Below are positions 8,501 through 15,006 of a DNA stretch of 33,667 nt, in pieces. This stretch comes from Okeania hirsuta. Its GTDB lineage: Bacteria; Cyanobacteriota; Cyanobacteriia; Cyanobacteriales; Microcoleaceae. How positions within the stretch are numbered: the stretch's first letter is position 1; each line of letters starts with the position of its first letter. The DNA lies in the NCBI RefSeq assembly GCF_003838195.1, contig NZ_RCBY01000068.1:1-33667 (forward strand). The letters are read 5' to 3'. Both the position numbers and the translations under genes were made by a program. A model generated the notes under the pieces. That model did no database searches. It saw only the letters and a list, made by a program, of their open reading frames with translations, and had not been told where the DNA came from.

Positions 8501-8792
8501 TGCAGGTGCTGCTAGTCGGGTTTCAATTGGAATGTCGGTTATGGGTGGTATGTTGGTTTCTACAATTTTGAGTTTATATGTAGTGCCGATATTTTATGTG
8601 ATGGCGAAAGGTTTACAGTCACGTTTATTTCATAAATCTGCTGAAGAGTTGGCAGGTGGTTATGATATCAATGGTTTTTCTAATGGTAATGGTAATGGTA
8701 ATGGTAATGGTTATACTAACGGAAATGGTAATGGTAATGGTAATGGTAAGGCAAGTTATGTTAAGGATGGTGTGAAAGAAGTGAAAAAATAG
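5550..8792 (+). CDS. RND multidrug-efflux permease (HAE1/AcrB-like)
   Basis: A 1080-residue inner-membrane proton-driven exporter of the hydrophobe/amphiphile RND family. It has the duplicated layout: an N-terminal helix (FIKKPVFASVCSLLIILIG), periplasmic loop, helices 2-6, then a second half of the same pattern. The proton-relay acidic pair is VVDDTIVVLENI near residue 400, and the helix-10 lysine is GLATKNSILIVEF near residue 930. The C-terminal tail (about 1047-1070) is almost pure Asn-Gly, encoded by hexamer repeats of aatggt type, as if expanded by slippage. AcrB-type pumps work with a periplasmic adaptor and outer-membrane channel; neither is in this window, so partners must be encoded elsewhere. 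The start is ATG at 5550, directly after the low-complexity tract. The substrate is unknown. Confidence 0.93.
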   Translation: MFTNFFIKKPVFASVCSLLIILIGLVGYTRLPVQEFPTIEPPVVSVQTSYPGANPEVVETEVTEILEAEINGVEGVKTLTSSTREGSSSINVEFELDRDLEAAAQDVRSRVSRAMRRLPDEVDAPVVSKRSSDDERIIWLALTGEKYSSLELSNYADKFIKNVLETVNGVGSILIGGERRYAMRLWLDPKKMAARNITALDVEEALREENVEIPSGRIEGKSTEYPIRTFGRLQTTEEYESLIIRRNDDNSLTRLRDIGRAEIGAESDRTLARYNGKPAVGLGISKLSGANIIEVANGVKTRMEELSKDFPEGMEYYISVDYSTFVEVAIKEVWKSLFLAICLVVLVIYAFLRDWRATLIPTITIPVSLIGAFGVMYFMGFSINTLTLFALTLSTGLVVDDTIVVLENIVRYIQEEGKTPMQAAILGVGEVVFAVIATTVVLIAVFLPVAFSGGSSGQVFNEFALTIAVSVVLSTFVALTLAPTLSGRILKRHQPKEHQNFLSRVVATPLDLFDYALSRISAMYDWSLRLLMRMKPLVILGFVLSFWLIFWLYQQLPQGFLPTEDRGRVFVSVSAPEGVSVQYTDNVMRQVEDKLSQIPEMRGYFSIVGFGRSAQANRAFAFTNLKPWSERKKPEEAQQEIVKRLFGAFAPITDGRVFPINPGSLPGTGRTQPVQFVLQGNDLEELARVSEEFTNEAQQLPQLNNIDTDLKINKPEISVEIDRAQASNLGVSVEDIARTLQIMMGGEDITNFTQGNQRYDVIVRAEEQFRNSLQNIDDLYVRTESGVMIPLSNVVKVSTTTTPPQINHFNRFRSATIQGSPAPGVSLGEALQALDDLADRILPADMRTDLQGESSQFRDAGQATMLLFALAMIFIFLTLAAQFESYIDPVVILLAVPLSLLGAFGALWLAQLEVNVYSRIGLIMLIGLATKNSILIVEFANQLLADGMSITKAAVEASRLRFRPILMTAFSTIFGVMPLAFASGAGAASRVSIGMSVMGGMLVSTILSLYVVPIFYVMAKGLQSRLFHKSAEELAGGYDINGFSNGNGNGNGNGYTNGNGNGNGNGKASYVKDGVKEVKK
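8690..8750 (+). repeat. aatggt hexamer repeats encoding the Asn-Gly tail
   Basis: Two blocks of tandem ggtaat units separated by a short break (ggttatactaac). In frame they give alternating Asn and Gly. Confidence 0.85.
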
Positions 8793-9005
8793 GCGTTTAG
8801 TTATTAGAGTTTTGTGGAATGGGTATCTTGCCCGTTCCTGATATTTTCAGGTAGGTAGGATATCCACCCCACTTATATTCACCCCACTTCGGAGATTAAA
8901 ATCTCCAACTTGTTTTCATCCATCGGCTGAAGTCTGATAGCTTTCAACTGCCAAATTCAAGGTAATGGTATTAGTATCTAATTATTTTTTCACGGTATAG
9001 CCAGT

Positions 9006-9022
9006 GGGAGCATCTTGCTCCC
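9006..9022. repeat. gggagca-tct-tgctccc hairpin
   Basis: Perfect 7-bp stem with a 3-base loop. The same hairpin within the same longer context (agtgggagcatcttgctcc) recurs at 33488-33502. Confidence 0.75.
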
Positions 9023-9081
9023 GCCCTAATTCTTCCCGATCTCTACCTACCATTACTATGCAAGACTACCTTTTTTTCTAA

Positions 9082-9122
<41 letters not shown>

Positions 9123-9128
9123 CCCCTA

Positions 9129-9713
9129 CTACCGAGTGGCAAATAATCTACTCGCGTGAGGTTCTCCAGGCAAATCTTCAACAATTGCACCTTGCTGTTG
9201 CAACTGTTTCTTCATCTCTGCAGATAGTCCAATACCAAGAGAAAATCGAGTCTCCTTCACATCAACCCCATTCATCTTAGTCTTCTTGAGGTCGGCACCA
9301 CTTAAATTAGCATGACTCAAATTTGTATCAATTAAAATTGCTTTCTGTAAATTAGCGCGACTCATATCAGCATAACTGAGATTAGCATAACTCAAAATGG
9401 CCCCACTCAAGTCAGCAGCACTCAAATCTGCCCCACTCAAATCTGCCCCACTCAAATCTGCACGAGTCAGGTTCGCTCCACTCAGATTCGCCCCACTCAG
9501 ATTCGCACAATACAAATTAGCACCAATCAAAGTAGCATTGTACAAATTAGCACCAATTAAATTTGCTCTAAATAAATTAGCCCGGAATAAATTAGCACGA
9601 AACAAACTCACACCAGCTAAATTCACATTACTAAGCTCAGATCGAAATAAATCAATATCCCGAAAATTTCTTTCTCCGGAGGCATAACGTGCCAAAAATT
9701 CTTCAATTTTCAT
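9129..9713 (-). CDS. Pentapeptide-repeat protein
   Basis: A 194-residue protein. From about residue 22 to 155 it is built from A(N/D)LSx repeats (ANLFR, ANLIG, ANLSG, ADLSG, ADLSA), around 25 units, which fold as a right-handed quadrilateral beta helix. The N-terminus (MKIEEFLARYASGERNFRDIDL) is the cap found in many cyanobacterial members. No catalytic domain or signal peptide is visible, so it is likely cytosolic with a binding or scaffolding role; the precise function is unknown. The ATG at 9713 is used. A long plus-strand frame opposite is only a shadow of the repeat. The stop is close to the heptamer array. Confidence 0.9.
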   Translation of the reverse strand: MKIEEFLARYASGERNFRDIDLFRSELSNVNLAGVSLFRANLFRANLFRANLIGANLYNATLIGANLYCANLSGANLSGANLTRADLSGADLSGADLSAADLSGAILSYANLSYADMSRANLQKAILIDTNLSHANLSGADLKKTKMNGVDVKETRFSLGIGLSAEMKKQLQQQGAIVEDLPGEPHASRLFATR

Positions 9714-10603
9714 AATTTTATCTTAAAATTTTCTTGATGTTTTCATCTAAAACTTTAAATTTAGATGTGTTTCTCTTCTCTGTAAGTTTTAAATACATAA
9801 AGACAAGAAACTTATATAGCAGAAGGAAGAAGGAAGAAAGAAGAAGGAAGAAGGCTTTAGTTATCTAGGAGAGAAGACTTTAGTTATCTAGGAGAAAAGA
9901 AAAATCTTACGTTATCTGAGTTTTCAGCTTTCGATCTGTTCTAACTTTTCCTTCAACTGCCATATTAATTATCTTGGACTTTTTTTTAAATGTTAGGTGA
10001 TTTTTATAACAATATTTTACAAAAGTTATATTTGCTTGATATATACCAATAAAAGTTTAAATTTTATTAAAAAAGTTGATCGATACAAATACAAGAATTT
10101 ATGTACATCTAAGTTGCACTTTTTATAATTTTAAATCAACCTCTATATAGCAATCCTATATCATTAGTAAAAAATCAAAAAATAGATCGAAAATCTGAAA
10201 CTATCAGACCTTTTCCCTCCCCCTAATTTCCTTTTTACTGAATAATTAAGGTTTAAAGCCTTTCCCTTAAAGGAGAAAAAATAAAAAATTTTCGGCGTTG
10301 CTGAATTGAAGTATGAATGCGCGATTGTTTGGTTCTGGTCAAGCCCCCTAAATCCCCCATTCAACAAAAAGCGCAGCATCCTCTGGTTTCCCCCTTTCCA
10401 AGGGGGACTTTTAGAGTTTTATTCCCCCCCAAAATTGGGGGGTTAGGGGGGCTTGCATCATACCCATAATCAGCAACGCCAAATTTTCCTTTTAGTCAAT
10501 CCTATCCGTTTTCAAGGAGAGGTAATTATTAATTATTAATTATTAATTGTTGAACAAAAAGCCTATATATAATGAAAAATATTCTATTTTTGAGAAAAAA
10601 TTA
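9714..10603. other. Intergenic region upstream of trpB, no gene
   Basis: No supported gene. It holds a gaagaagg purine tract with a duplicated ctttagttatctaggag motif at about 9822-9897, an AT-rich stretch, the MITE at 10294-10480, and a run of aattattaattatt repeats just before trpB. The pentapeptide promoter (minus) and the trpB promoter (plus) must be here; neither was identified. Confidence 0.65.
10294..10480. mobile_element. 187-bp MITE with 8-bp target duplication upstream of trpB
   Basis: Ends ggcgttgctgaat and the inverse (cagcaacgcc) match perfectly for 10 bp and imperfectly for about 26. The element is flanked by perfect 8-bp repeats aaattttc (10286-10293 and 10481-10488). The interior has runs of C and G (ccccccc/ggggggg) able to fold as a long hairpin. 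It is non-coding; the transposase family is not determined. Confidence 0.85.
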
Positions 10604-11833
10604 GTGACTACTACACCTCTAAATCCTACTTCAACTCAACAACCAGATACTCTCGGCAGATTTGGCCAGTTTGGCGGTAAATATGTCCCCGAAACATTAA
10701 TGCCTGCCTTATTTGAGCTAGAAGCGGCCTACAAAAAATACAGTCAAGAACCCGCTTTCCAAAAAGAACTCCAACAACTTCTGCGAGACTATGTAGGTCG
10801 CCCTAGTCCTCTTTATTTTGCCGAACGTCTCACAACTCACTATGCCAGACCTGATGGTACAGGTCCACAAATTTACCTCAAACGGGAAGACCTCAACCAC
10901 ACTGGTGCCCACAAAATCAACAATGCTTTAGCTCAAGCTCTATTAGCTCTGAAAATGGGTAAAAAACGTGTCATTGCCGAAACAGGTGCTGGTCAACATG
11001 GTGTCGCCACTGCCACAGTTTGCGCTCGGTTTGGATTGGAATGTATCATCTATATGGGCGTTCACGATATGGAACGTCAATCTCTCAATGTATTCAGAAT
11101 GCTACTAATGGGAGCGGAGGTACGACCAGTGGAAGCTGGCACCGGCACTCTAAAAGATGCAACATCAGAAGCTATTCGAGATTGGGTAACAAACGTGGAG
11201 ACTACCCACTATATTCTTGGTTCTGTTGCAGGTCCTCACCCATACCCGATGATGGTACGAGACTTTCATGCTGTTATCGGTCAAGAAACCCGCACTCAAT
11301 GTTTGGAAAAGTGGGGCGGTTTGCCTGACATTTTGATTGCTTGCGTTGGTGGTGGTTCTAATGCAATGGGTTTATTCCATGAGTTTATGAATGAGTCGTC
11401 AGTCCGAATGATCGGTGTAGAAGCTGGTGGTGAGGGAGTTGAGACTAATAAACACGCTGCTACTCTGACTCTTGGTCGTGTTGGTGTGTTGCATGGAGCT
11501 ATGAGTTATTTGTTACAGGATAAGGAAGGTCAGATAATTGAACCTCATTCTATCAGTGCAGGTTTAGATTATCCTGGTGTCGGACCCGAACATAGTTTTT
11601 TGAAGGATAGTGGTAGAGCTGAATATTATAGTGTGACTGATAATGAGGCAGTGGCTGCTTTTCAACGTTTGTCTCAGTTGGAAGGTATTATTCCAGCACT
11701 GGAAACTGCTCATGCGATCGCTTATTTGGAAACTCTCTGTCCACAGTTAAATGGTAGTCCGCGTATTGTGTTTAACTGTTCTGGACGTGGGGATAAGGAT
11801 GTGCAGACAGTGGCTAAGTTTTTGGAGGGGTAA
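10604..11833 (+). CDS. trpB: Tryptophan synthase beta chain
   Basis: A 409-residue TrpB that joins indole and serine into tryptophan using PLP. The PLP lysine is in [13 protein letters not shown] (Lys104) and the phosphate-binding loop is [23 protein letters not shown] near the start is the family signature. The longest frame begins at TTG 10547, but the added 19 residues look unlike any TrpB. GTG at 10604 yields [15 protein letters not shown], matching cyanobacterial starts, and is preferred. It stands alone, away from trpA, as is usual in cyanobacteria. The spacer before it contains a MITE, so its promoter is probably in the 120 bp after the element. Confidence 0.96.
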   Translation: MTTTPLNPTSTQQPDTLGRFGQFGGKYVPETLMPALFELEAAYKKYSQEPAFQKELQQLLRDYVGRPSPLYFAERLTTHYARPDGTGPQIYLKREDLNHTGAHKINNALAQALLALKMGKKRVIAETGAGQHGVATATVCARFGLECIIYMGVHDMERQSLNVFRMLLMGAEVRPVEAGTGTLKDATSEAIRDWVTNVETTHYILGSVAGPHPYPMMVRDFHAVIGQETRTQCLEKWGGLPDILIACVGGGSNAMGLFHEFMNESSVRMIGVEAGGEGVETNKHAATLTLGRVGVLHGAMSYLLQDKEGQIIEPHSISAGLDYPGVGPEHSFLKDSGRAEYYSVTDNEAVAAFQRLSQLEGIIPALETAHAIAYLETLCPQLNGSPRIVFNCSGRGDKDVQTVAKFLEG

Positions 11834-11859
11834 TTAATTTGTAAATAATTAATTTGTCG

Positions 11860-11921
11860 GGTGCGTTAGACGGCTAAAATTTAGACTGTGAAAGGAATTT
11901 AACAATCCGTCATAACGCACC
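11860..11921 (+). terminator. Candidate terminator or stem-loop repeat after trpB
   Basis: Long imperfect stem ggtgcgttagacgg / ccgtcataacgcacc enclosing about 33 bases, followed by gtttta. It lies 27 bp after the trpB stop. The ggtgcgtta arm recurs in the hairpin at 14978-14996, so it may be a dispersed repeat used as a terminator. Confidence 0.5.
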
Positions 11922-12011
11922 GTTTTAGATATGTCAATTCAGTAAAGTTGAAAAATGTTCAGTAATTAATATTAATCATCAAAATACTATAGTTTGTCTA
12001 CTTTATAAATA

Positions 12012-12731
12012 CTAATTACCTTTCTTTGTTGTCTCCTTTTTTGCTTGATTAATAATTGCATCACAAATATAGTTGCATATTCCTTTAATATTCCACGAGT
12101 ATTTCCCATCATTACCTGGTAACTCTACCTCAAGTTTTTCTAACGGCATTTTAAATTCTTTTTCGAGTGCCATTTGCAATTCCATTAATACCAATTTAAA
12201 TTTTATATTATCTAGCTTATCGAAACTGAAAATTGTCTCTAGTTTAACTCTTTCTATATTTATTTTCAACTCCTGACTAATTACTTTTTTAACTCTTTCT
12301 AAAATTATACTTCTAAGTTTATTGGGTTTTTTTTCAGCATTTTTTCTCATTAACTTTAATGCTATTTCTGCAAACTTATATTCTTCAATGCTTTCTATTC
12401 TCTGACTATTTATTAACTGTTTTTCCATTTGATCGTAGAACTGAATCAAGTAGGATTTGATCATTTCTTTTTTGTGCCCTACAGGAATACTACCAATATT
12501 TTCTCCATACTTTTTTTCAATCTCAATTTCTTCTGAAGAAACATAATATTTAGGAACTGAATTTTCGAGAAAAAACATTAAATATGGATATTGTTGATTG
12601 TTTTTGGTTTTAACTTGACTCAACAAAACTATTTCTAGTTTATCTAGGTGAGTAAATGCAATTCTTATGTTAGACGGCGAATTAAATTTTTTGCAGTAAA
12701 CAAGATTGATTTTATCTAACTCTAATTTCAA
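12012..12731 (-). CDS. Unrecognised protein: novel N-domain plus degenerate acyl-carrier-like C-domain
   Basis: 239 residues, not recognised. Residues 1-130 are clearly homologous to the 135-residue gene at 13134-13541 (shared NLVYxKK, LEI(I/V)LL, KTKNNQ, FAEIA). Residues 138-235 resemble an acyl carrier protein in helix pattern (RVKKVISQELKINIERVKLE, then LVLMELQMALEKEF). The DSL motif that should carry phosphopantetheine is replaced by DNIK, so it should not be chargeable. The start codon is TTG at 12731, three bases after the previous stop; the paralog alignment supports a start close to here. It is probably co-transcribed with the two genes upstream. No signal peptide; likely cytosolic. 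Function unknown, and the ACP assignment rests on pattern alone. Confidence 0.65.
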   Translation of the reverse strand: MKLELDKINLVYCKKFNSPSNIRIAFTHLDKLEIVLLSQVKTKNNQQYPYLMFFLENSVPKYYVSSEEIEIEKKYGENIGSIPVGHKKEMIKSYLIQFYDQMEKQLINSQRIESIEEYKFAEIALKLMRKNAEKKPNKLRSIILERVKKVISQELKINIERVKLETIFSFDKLDNIKFKLVLMELQMALEKEFKMPLEKLEVELPGNDGKYSWNIKGICNYICDAIINQAKKETTKKGN

Positions 12732-12734
12732 CTT

Positions 12735-12977
12735 TTAACTTAATAATTTAACAATCATTTTTTTGAGAATAATCAAGTAAAATAAATCTCCAACTGTGGT
12801 AGAAAGCATATTATCTTGCATCTCCAATGGAAATTCTTTTTTCAGTGCTTTGACTAGAGGAGTATTAGAAAAGTTAGTCTCAGTTGTTAATCCCAAATCA
12901 TTGATAATATAACTATCTAAAGTTACTTTATCTAAGCTGACTTTTAAGTATTTACTAATCATATTTTGAAGTTTCAT
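12735..12977 (-). pseudogene. Degenerate acyl-carrier-like domain, probable 3' half of a split paralog
   Basis: The 80 residues from ATG 12977 have an ACP-like pattern (MISKYLKVSLDKVTLDSYIINDLGL, then LVKALKKEF and TVGDLFYLI) but TTE stands where DSL is expected. The frame stays open upstream without an ATG for about 50 codons to around 13110, with a charged, coiled-coil-like stretch (IEKKNRIVEAERIKTIEIAL). Upstream gene plus this one span 807 bp, near the length of the intact 239-residue paralog that follows. The simplest reading is one former gene split by a stop or frameshift between the domains. It could instead be a functioning small protein starting at 12977. Confidence 0.5.
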
Positions 12978-13133
12978 AAATTCTGGAAGCTGACTTTTAT
13001 CCCTGCCAGACTTTTCTAGTGCTATCTCTATAGTTTTAATTCTTTCCGCTTCAACTATGCGGTTTTTTTTCTCAATTTTTCTCCGTATTTCTGATTCAAT
13101 TCGGAATCTTTATTCCTGATATTTTCTATGTTT

Positions 13134-13541
13134 TTATGCTTCAAGTACCTTGACTTTTCTGATTGTTTTTTCTTGAATATATTGATTAATAAATCCTTCG
13201 GCAATTTCAGCAAATTCTGATTCAGAAATACTTTTTATTGTCTGACTATTTCTAGGCTTATCTCTTATTTCGTCATAACCATAAATTACGGATTGTTTTG
13301 CTTGATTTTTTTCAGCATAAACCGTATATTTAGGATTTCCTTTTTCTAACAAAATCAACAAATATTGATACTTTTGATTATTCTTAGTTTGGAGTTGATT
13401 TAACAAAATTATTTCTAGTTGGTCTGGGCGATTAAATATCTTGATATTTTGCTGAGATGGTAAATTAAATTTTTTCTTTTTCCGATAAACCAGATTATAG
13501 TTAGAAATATTTTCTCTGATTTGAGTAATTTTCCTGGGCAT
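13134..13541 (-). CDS. Paralog of the N-domain of the 239-residue protein
   Basis: 135 residues from ATG 13541, unrecognised family. It aligns along its length with the first 130 residues of the protein at 12012-12731 (NLVYRKKKKFNLPS versus NLVYCKKFNSPS; LEIILLNQLQTKNNQKYQYL versus LEIVLLSQVKTKNNQQYPYL; SESEFAEIA versus EEYKFAEIA). It is basic, with no membrane segment. It lacks the ACP-like domain, which follows in another frame at 12735-13110. It is probably the 5' part of a split copy, and the first gene of a three-cistron minus-strand unit. Confidence 0.6.
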   Translation of the reverse strand: MPRKITQIRENISNYNLVYRKKKKFNLPSQQNIKIFNRPDQLEIILLNQLQTKNNQKYQYLLILLEKGNPKYTVYAEKNQAKQSVIYGYDEIRDKPRNSQTIKSISESEFAEIAEGFINQYIQEKTIRKVKVLEA

Positions 13542-13827
13542 TTTTTCTAGGGGTTTAAAATGATTAAAAACTTAGCCGTTCAAATTGTACCATTTTGGAT
13601 TTCTATAATAAATATTTTGTAGTGATCGCCAAATTTTACCTTTTTCATCATCATTAATCAGAGGGCGTACTAATTATCTGATATTTACTTCTGTGTACGG
13701 AGATTCCATACCTCTAAAGTAGGGATGTTCCATGAAATGTCCCTGCTCATAAAATGTAGAAAAGTTGTTGATAAATGGTATTATATTTATTGTTAATACA
13801 ATATAATTTTTCATAAACGATATTATT

Positions 13828-14117
13828 ATGCCAGCTACACCAGAAAGTATCCACGCTTTTCTTAACTATTGTCGAGAATATATTAGTGGTACAAAAAGAA
13901 GTGATGGTTGGTTATTTCTAAATATATTTTTTCAAGCATTCAGATATGAAGGTTTAAAAGAAGTAGGTGCTAAATGTGAAGAGGTAGTTCCTGATGGTAG
14001 TCGCAAGGGAAAAACAGGATTTGCCGATTTATTTTGGCCTCGTAAAATCCCACTTTAGAACAAGTTATTAATGTGGCAAATGTAGCCGTAGAATTAATAA
14101 AAGAAAGTGGAGTTTAA
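13828..14117 (+). pseudogene. Remnant of a class I DNA methyltransferase (RM type)
   Basis: The first 76 codons (ATG 13828, stop 14058) match the N-terminus of large SAM-dependent DNA methyltransferases of the MmeI-like restriction-modification type: HAFLNYCREYISG, FLNIFFQAFRYEG, and KGKTGFADLFWP. In intact members the FADLFWP strand is followed by hundreds more residues. Here a stop follows, then another frame encodes PTLEQVINVANVAVELIKES up to a stop at 14117. This looks like an internal deletion joining the start of one gene to the end of that or another gene. Assigned from memory of the family; a short functional protein is unlikely. Confidence 0.6.
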
Positions 14118-14150
14118 AGAAGTTGCACATAGCAGAGAGTAGATTAACGA

Positions 14151-14699
14151 ATGAATCATAAATATTTAAAACAAACTTTCTGGAGTCTGGCAATATTGTT
14201 GAGTAGTTGTAATTATCAACAAGTTATTAAAAATTTGCCAGAAATGCCAGAAATTCAAAATTCTAGACAAACTCCTATCTCCAGACCAAGAGTAGCAATT
14301 TCACCTGATGTTAATGGGTTAGAAAAAACTGTATTTGCTCAAATAAATCAATACAGAAAATCTAAAAACTTACCACCTCTCCAGTGGGATAATACTATTG
14401 CTCAACAATCTAGAATTCATGCTCAACAAATGGCTAATGGAAAAACAACTTTTAGCCATGATGGTTTTAAGGAAAGAGTACAAGTAATTAGTCAACAAGT
14501 TCAACTCCAAAGTGCAGCAGAAAATCTAGCTAATAATTTTGGTTATAATAATCCTGGAGAACAAGCTGTTGAAGGTTGGATAGGTAGTCCTGGTCATCAT
14601 AAAAATATGGTAGGTGACTATAATTTAAGTGGTATTGGTATTGCTCAAAATTCTGAAGGAACATATTATTTTAATCAAATTTTTATTAAAACTAGGTAA
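14151..14699 (+). CDS. CAP/SCP-domain lipoprotein
   Basis: 182 residues. A lipoprotein signal (helix FWSLAILL then lipobox LLSSC) anchors it to a membrane. The CAP domain (about 58-180) shows VFAQINQYRKSKNLPPLQW, RIHAQQMANGKTTFSHDGF, AAENLANN and VEGWIGSPGHHKNM, including the His/Glu cluster of the CAP cavity. It is of the bacterial YkwD type; its molecular role is unsettled. The ATG at 14151 is clear. The stop codon TAA is formed by the terminal GTAAG of the MITE at 14696, so the last residues and terminator may differ from the ancestral gene, although the domain itself looks complete. Confidence 0.9.
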   Translation: MNHKYLKQTFWSLAILLSSCNYQQVIKNLPEMPEIQNSRQTPISRPRVAISPDVNGLEKTVFAQINQYRKSKNLPPLQWDNTIAQQSRIHAQQMANGKTTFSHDGFKERVQVISQQVQLQSAAENLANNFGYNNPGEQAVEGWIGSPGHHKNMVGDYNLSGIGIAQNSEGTYYFNQIFIKTR

Positions 14700-14911
14700 G
14701 CATTTCCTACGGAATGCTGCGCAAACAGCGGTCAGCTATCAGCTATCAGCTTTATTACCTTTAGTGGAGAATTTAAGCTTGCTGTTCTTGTGCTTCAATT
14801 CTTTGTTTAAAAATGTTGTAGAAGTTAAGCAAATGCTTGCTTCATTCATTAAAAAGCTGAATGCGAGCGCATTCCGCAGGAAGAGCTGACCGCTAATAGC
14901 TAAATGCTTAC
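14696..14911. mobile_element. GTAAG-ended MITE abutting the CAP gene
   Basis: 216 bp from gtaagcatttcctacgg to the inverted end aatgcttac. Left REP-like core at 14702-14729. The interior is clearly related to that at 31745-31940 (shared ttattaccttta and gttcttgtgcttcaattct). No target duplication is visible (aaaactag versus taatgaat), so one flank has been rearranged. An 86-residue frame across it is not a gene. Confidence 0.75.
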
Positions 14912-14973
14912 TAATGAATATTACATTCTTAGTGAAATTATGATTACAGGTTTAGATGAAATTTATTAATACG

Positions 14974-14996
14974 AAAAGGTGCGCTAATAACGCACC
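14974..14996 (-). terminator. Rho-independent terminator of the radical SAM gene
   Basis: Read on the minus strand: stem ggtgcg/cgcacc with a 7-base loop followed by tttt, about 10 bp after the stop codon at 15007. A short stem but well placed. Confidence 0.65.
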
Positions 14997-15006
14997 ATGA
15001 TTAACA

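Noticed and set aside
9397-9687. 96-residue plus-strand frame rich in APLKSA-like repeats
   Set aside because: It is the antisense shadow of the pentapeptide-repeat gene; the periodicity comes from that gene's codons.
10164-10379. 71-residue minus-strand frame upstream of trpB
   Set aside because: It runs into the MITE and shows no family-like sequence or start context.
10547-10603. Upstream TTG start for trpB
   Set aside because: The added residues match no TrpB N-terminus; GTG at 10604 gives the usual TTTPLNP beginning.
14629-14889. 86-residue plus-strand frame after the CAP domain
   Set aside because: It overlaps the CAP gene end in another frame and otherwise lies inside a MITE.
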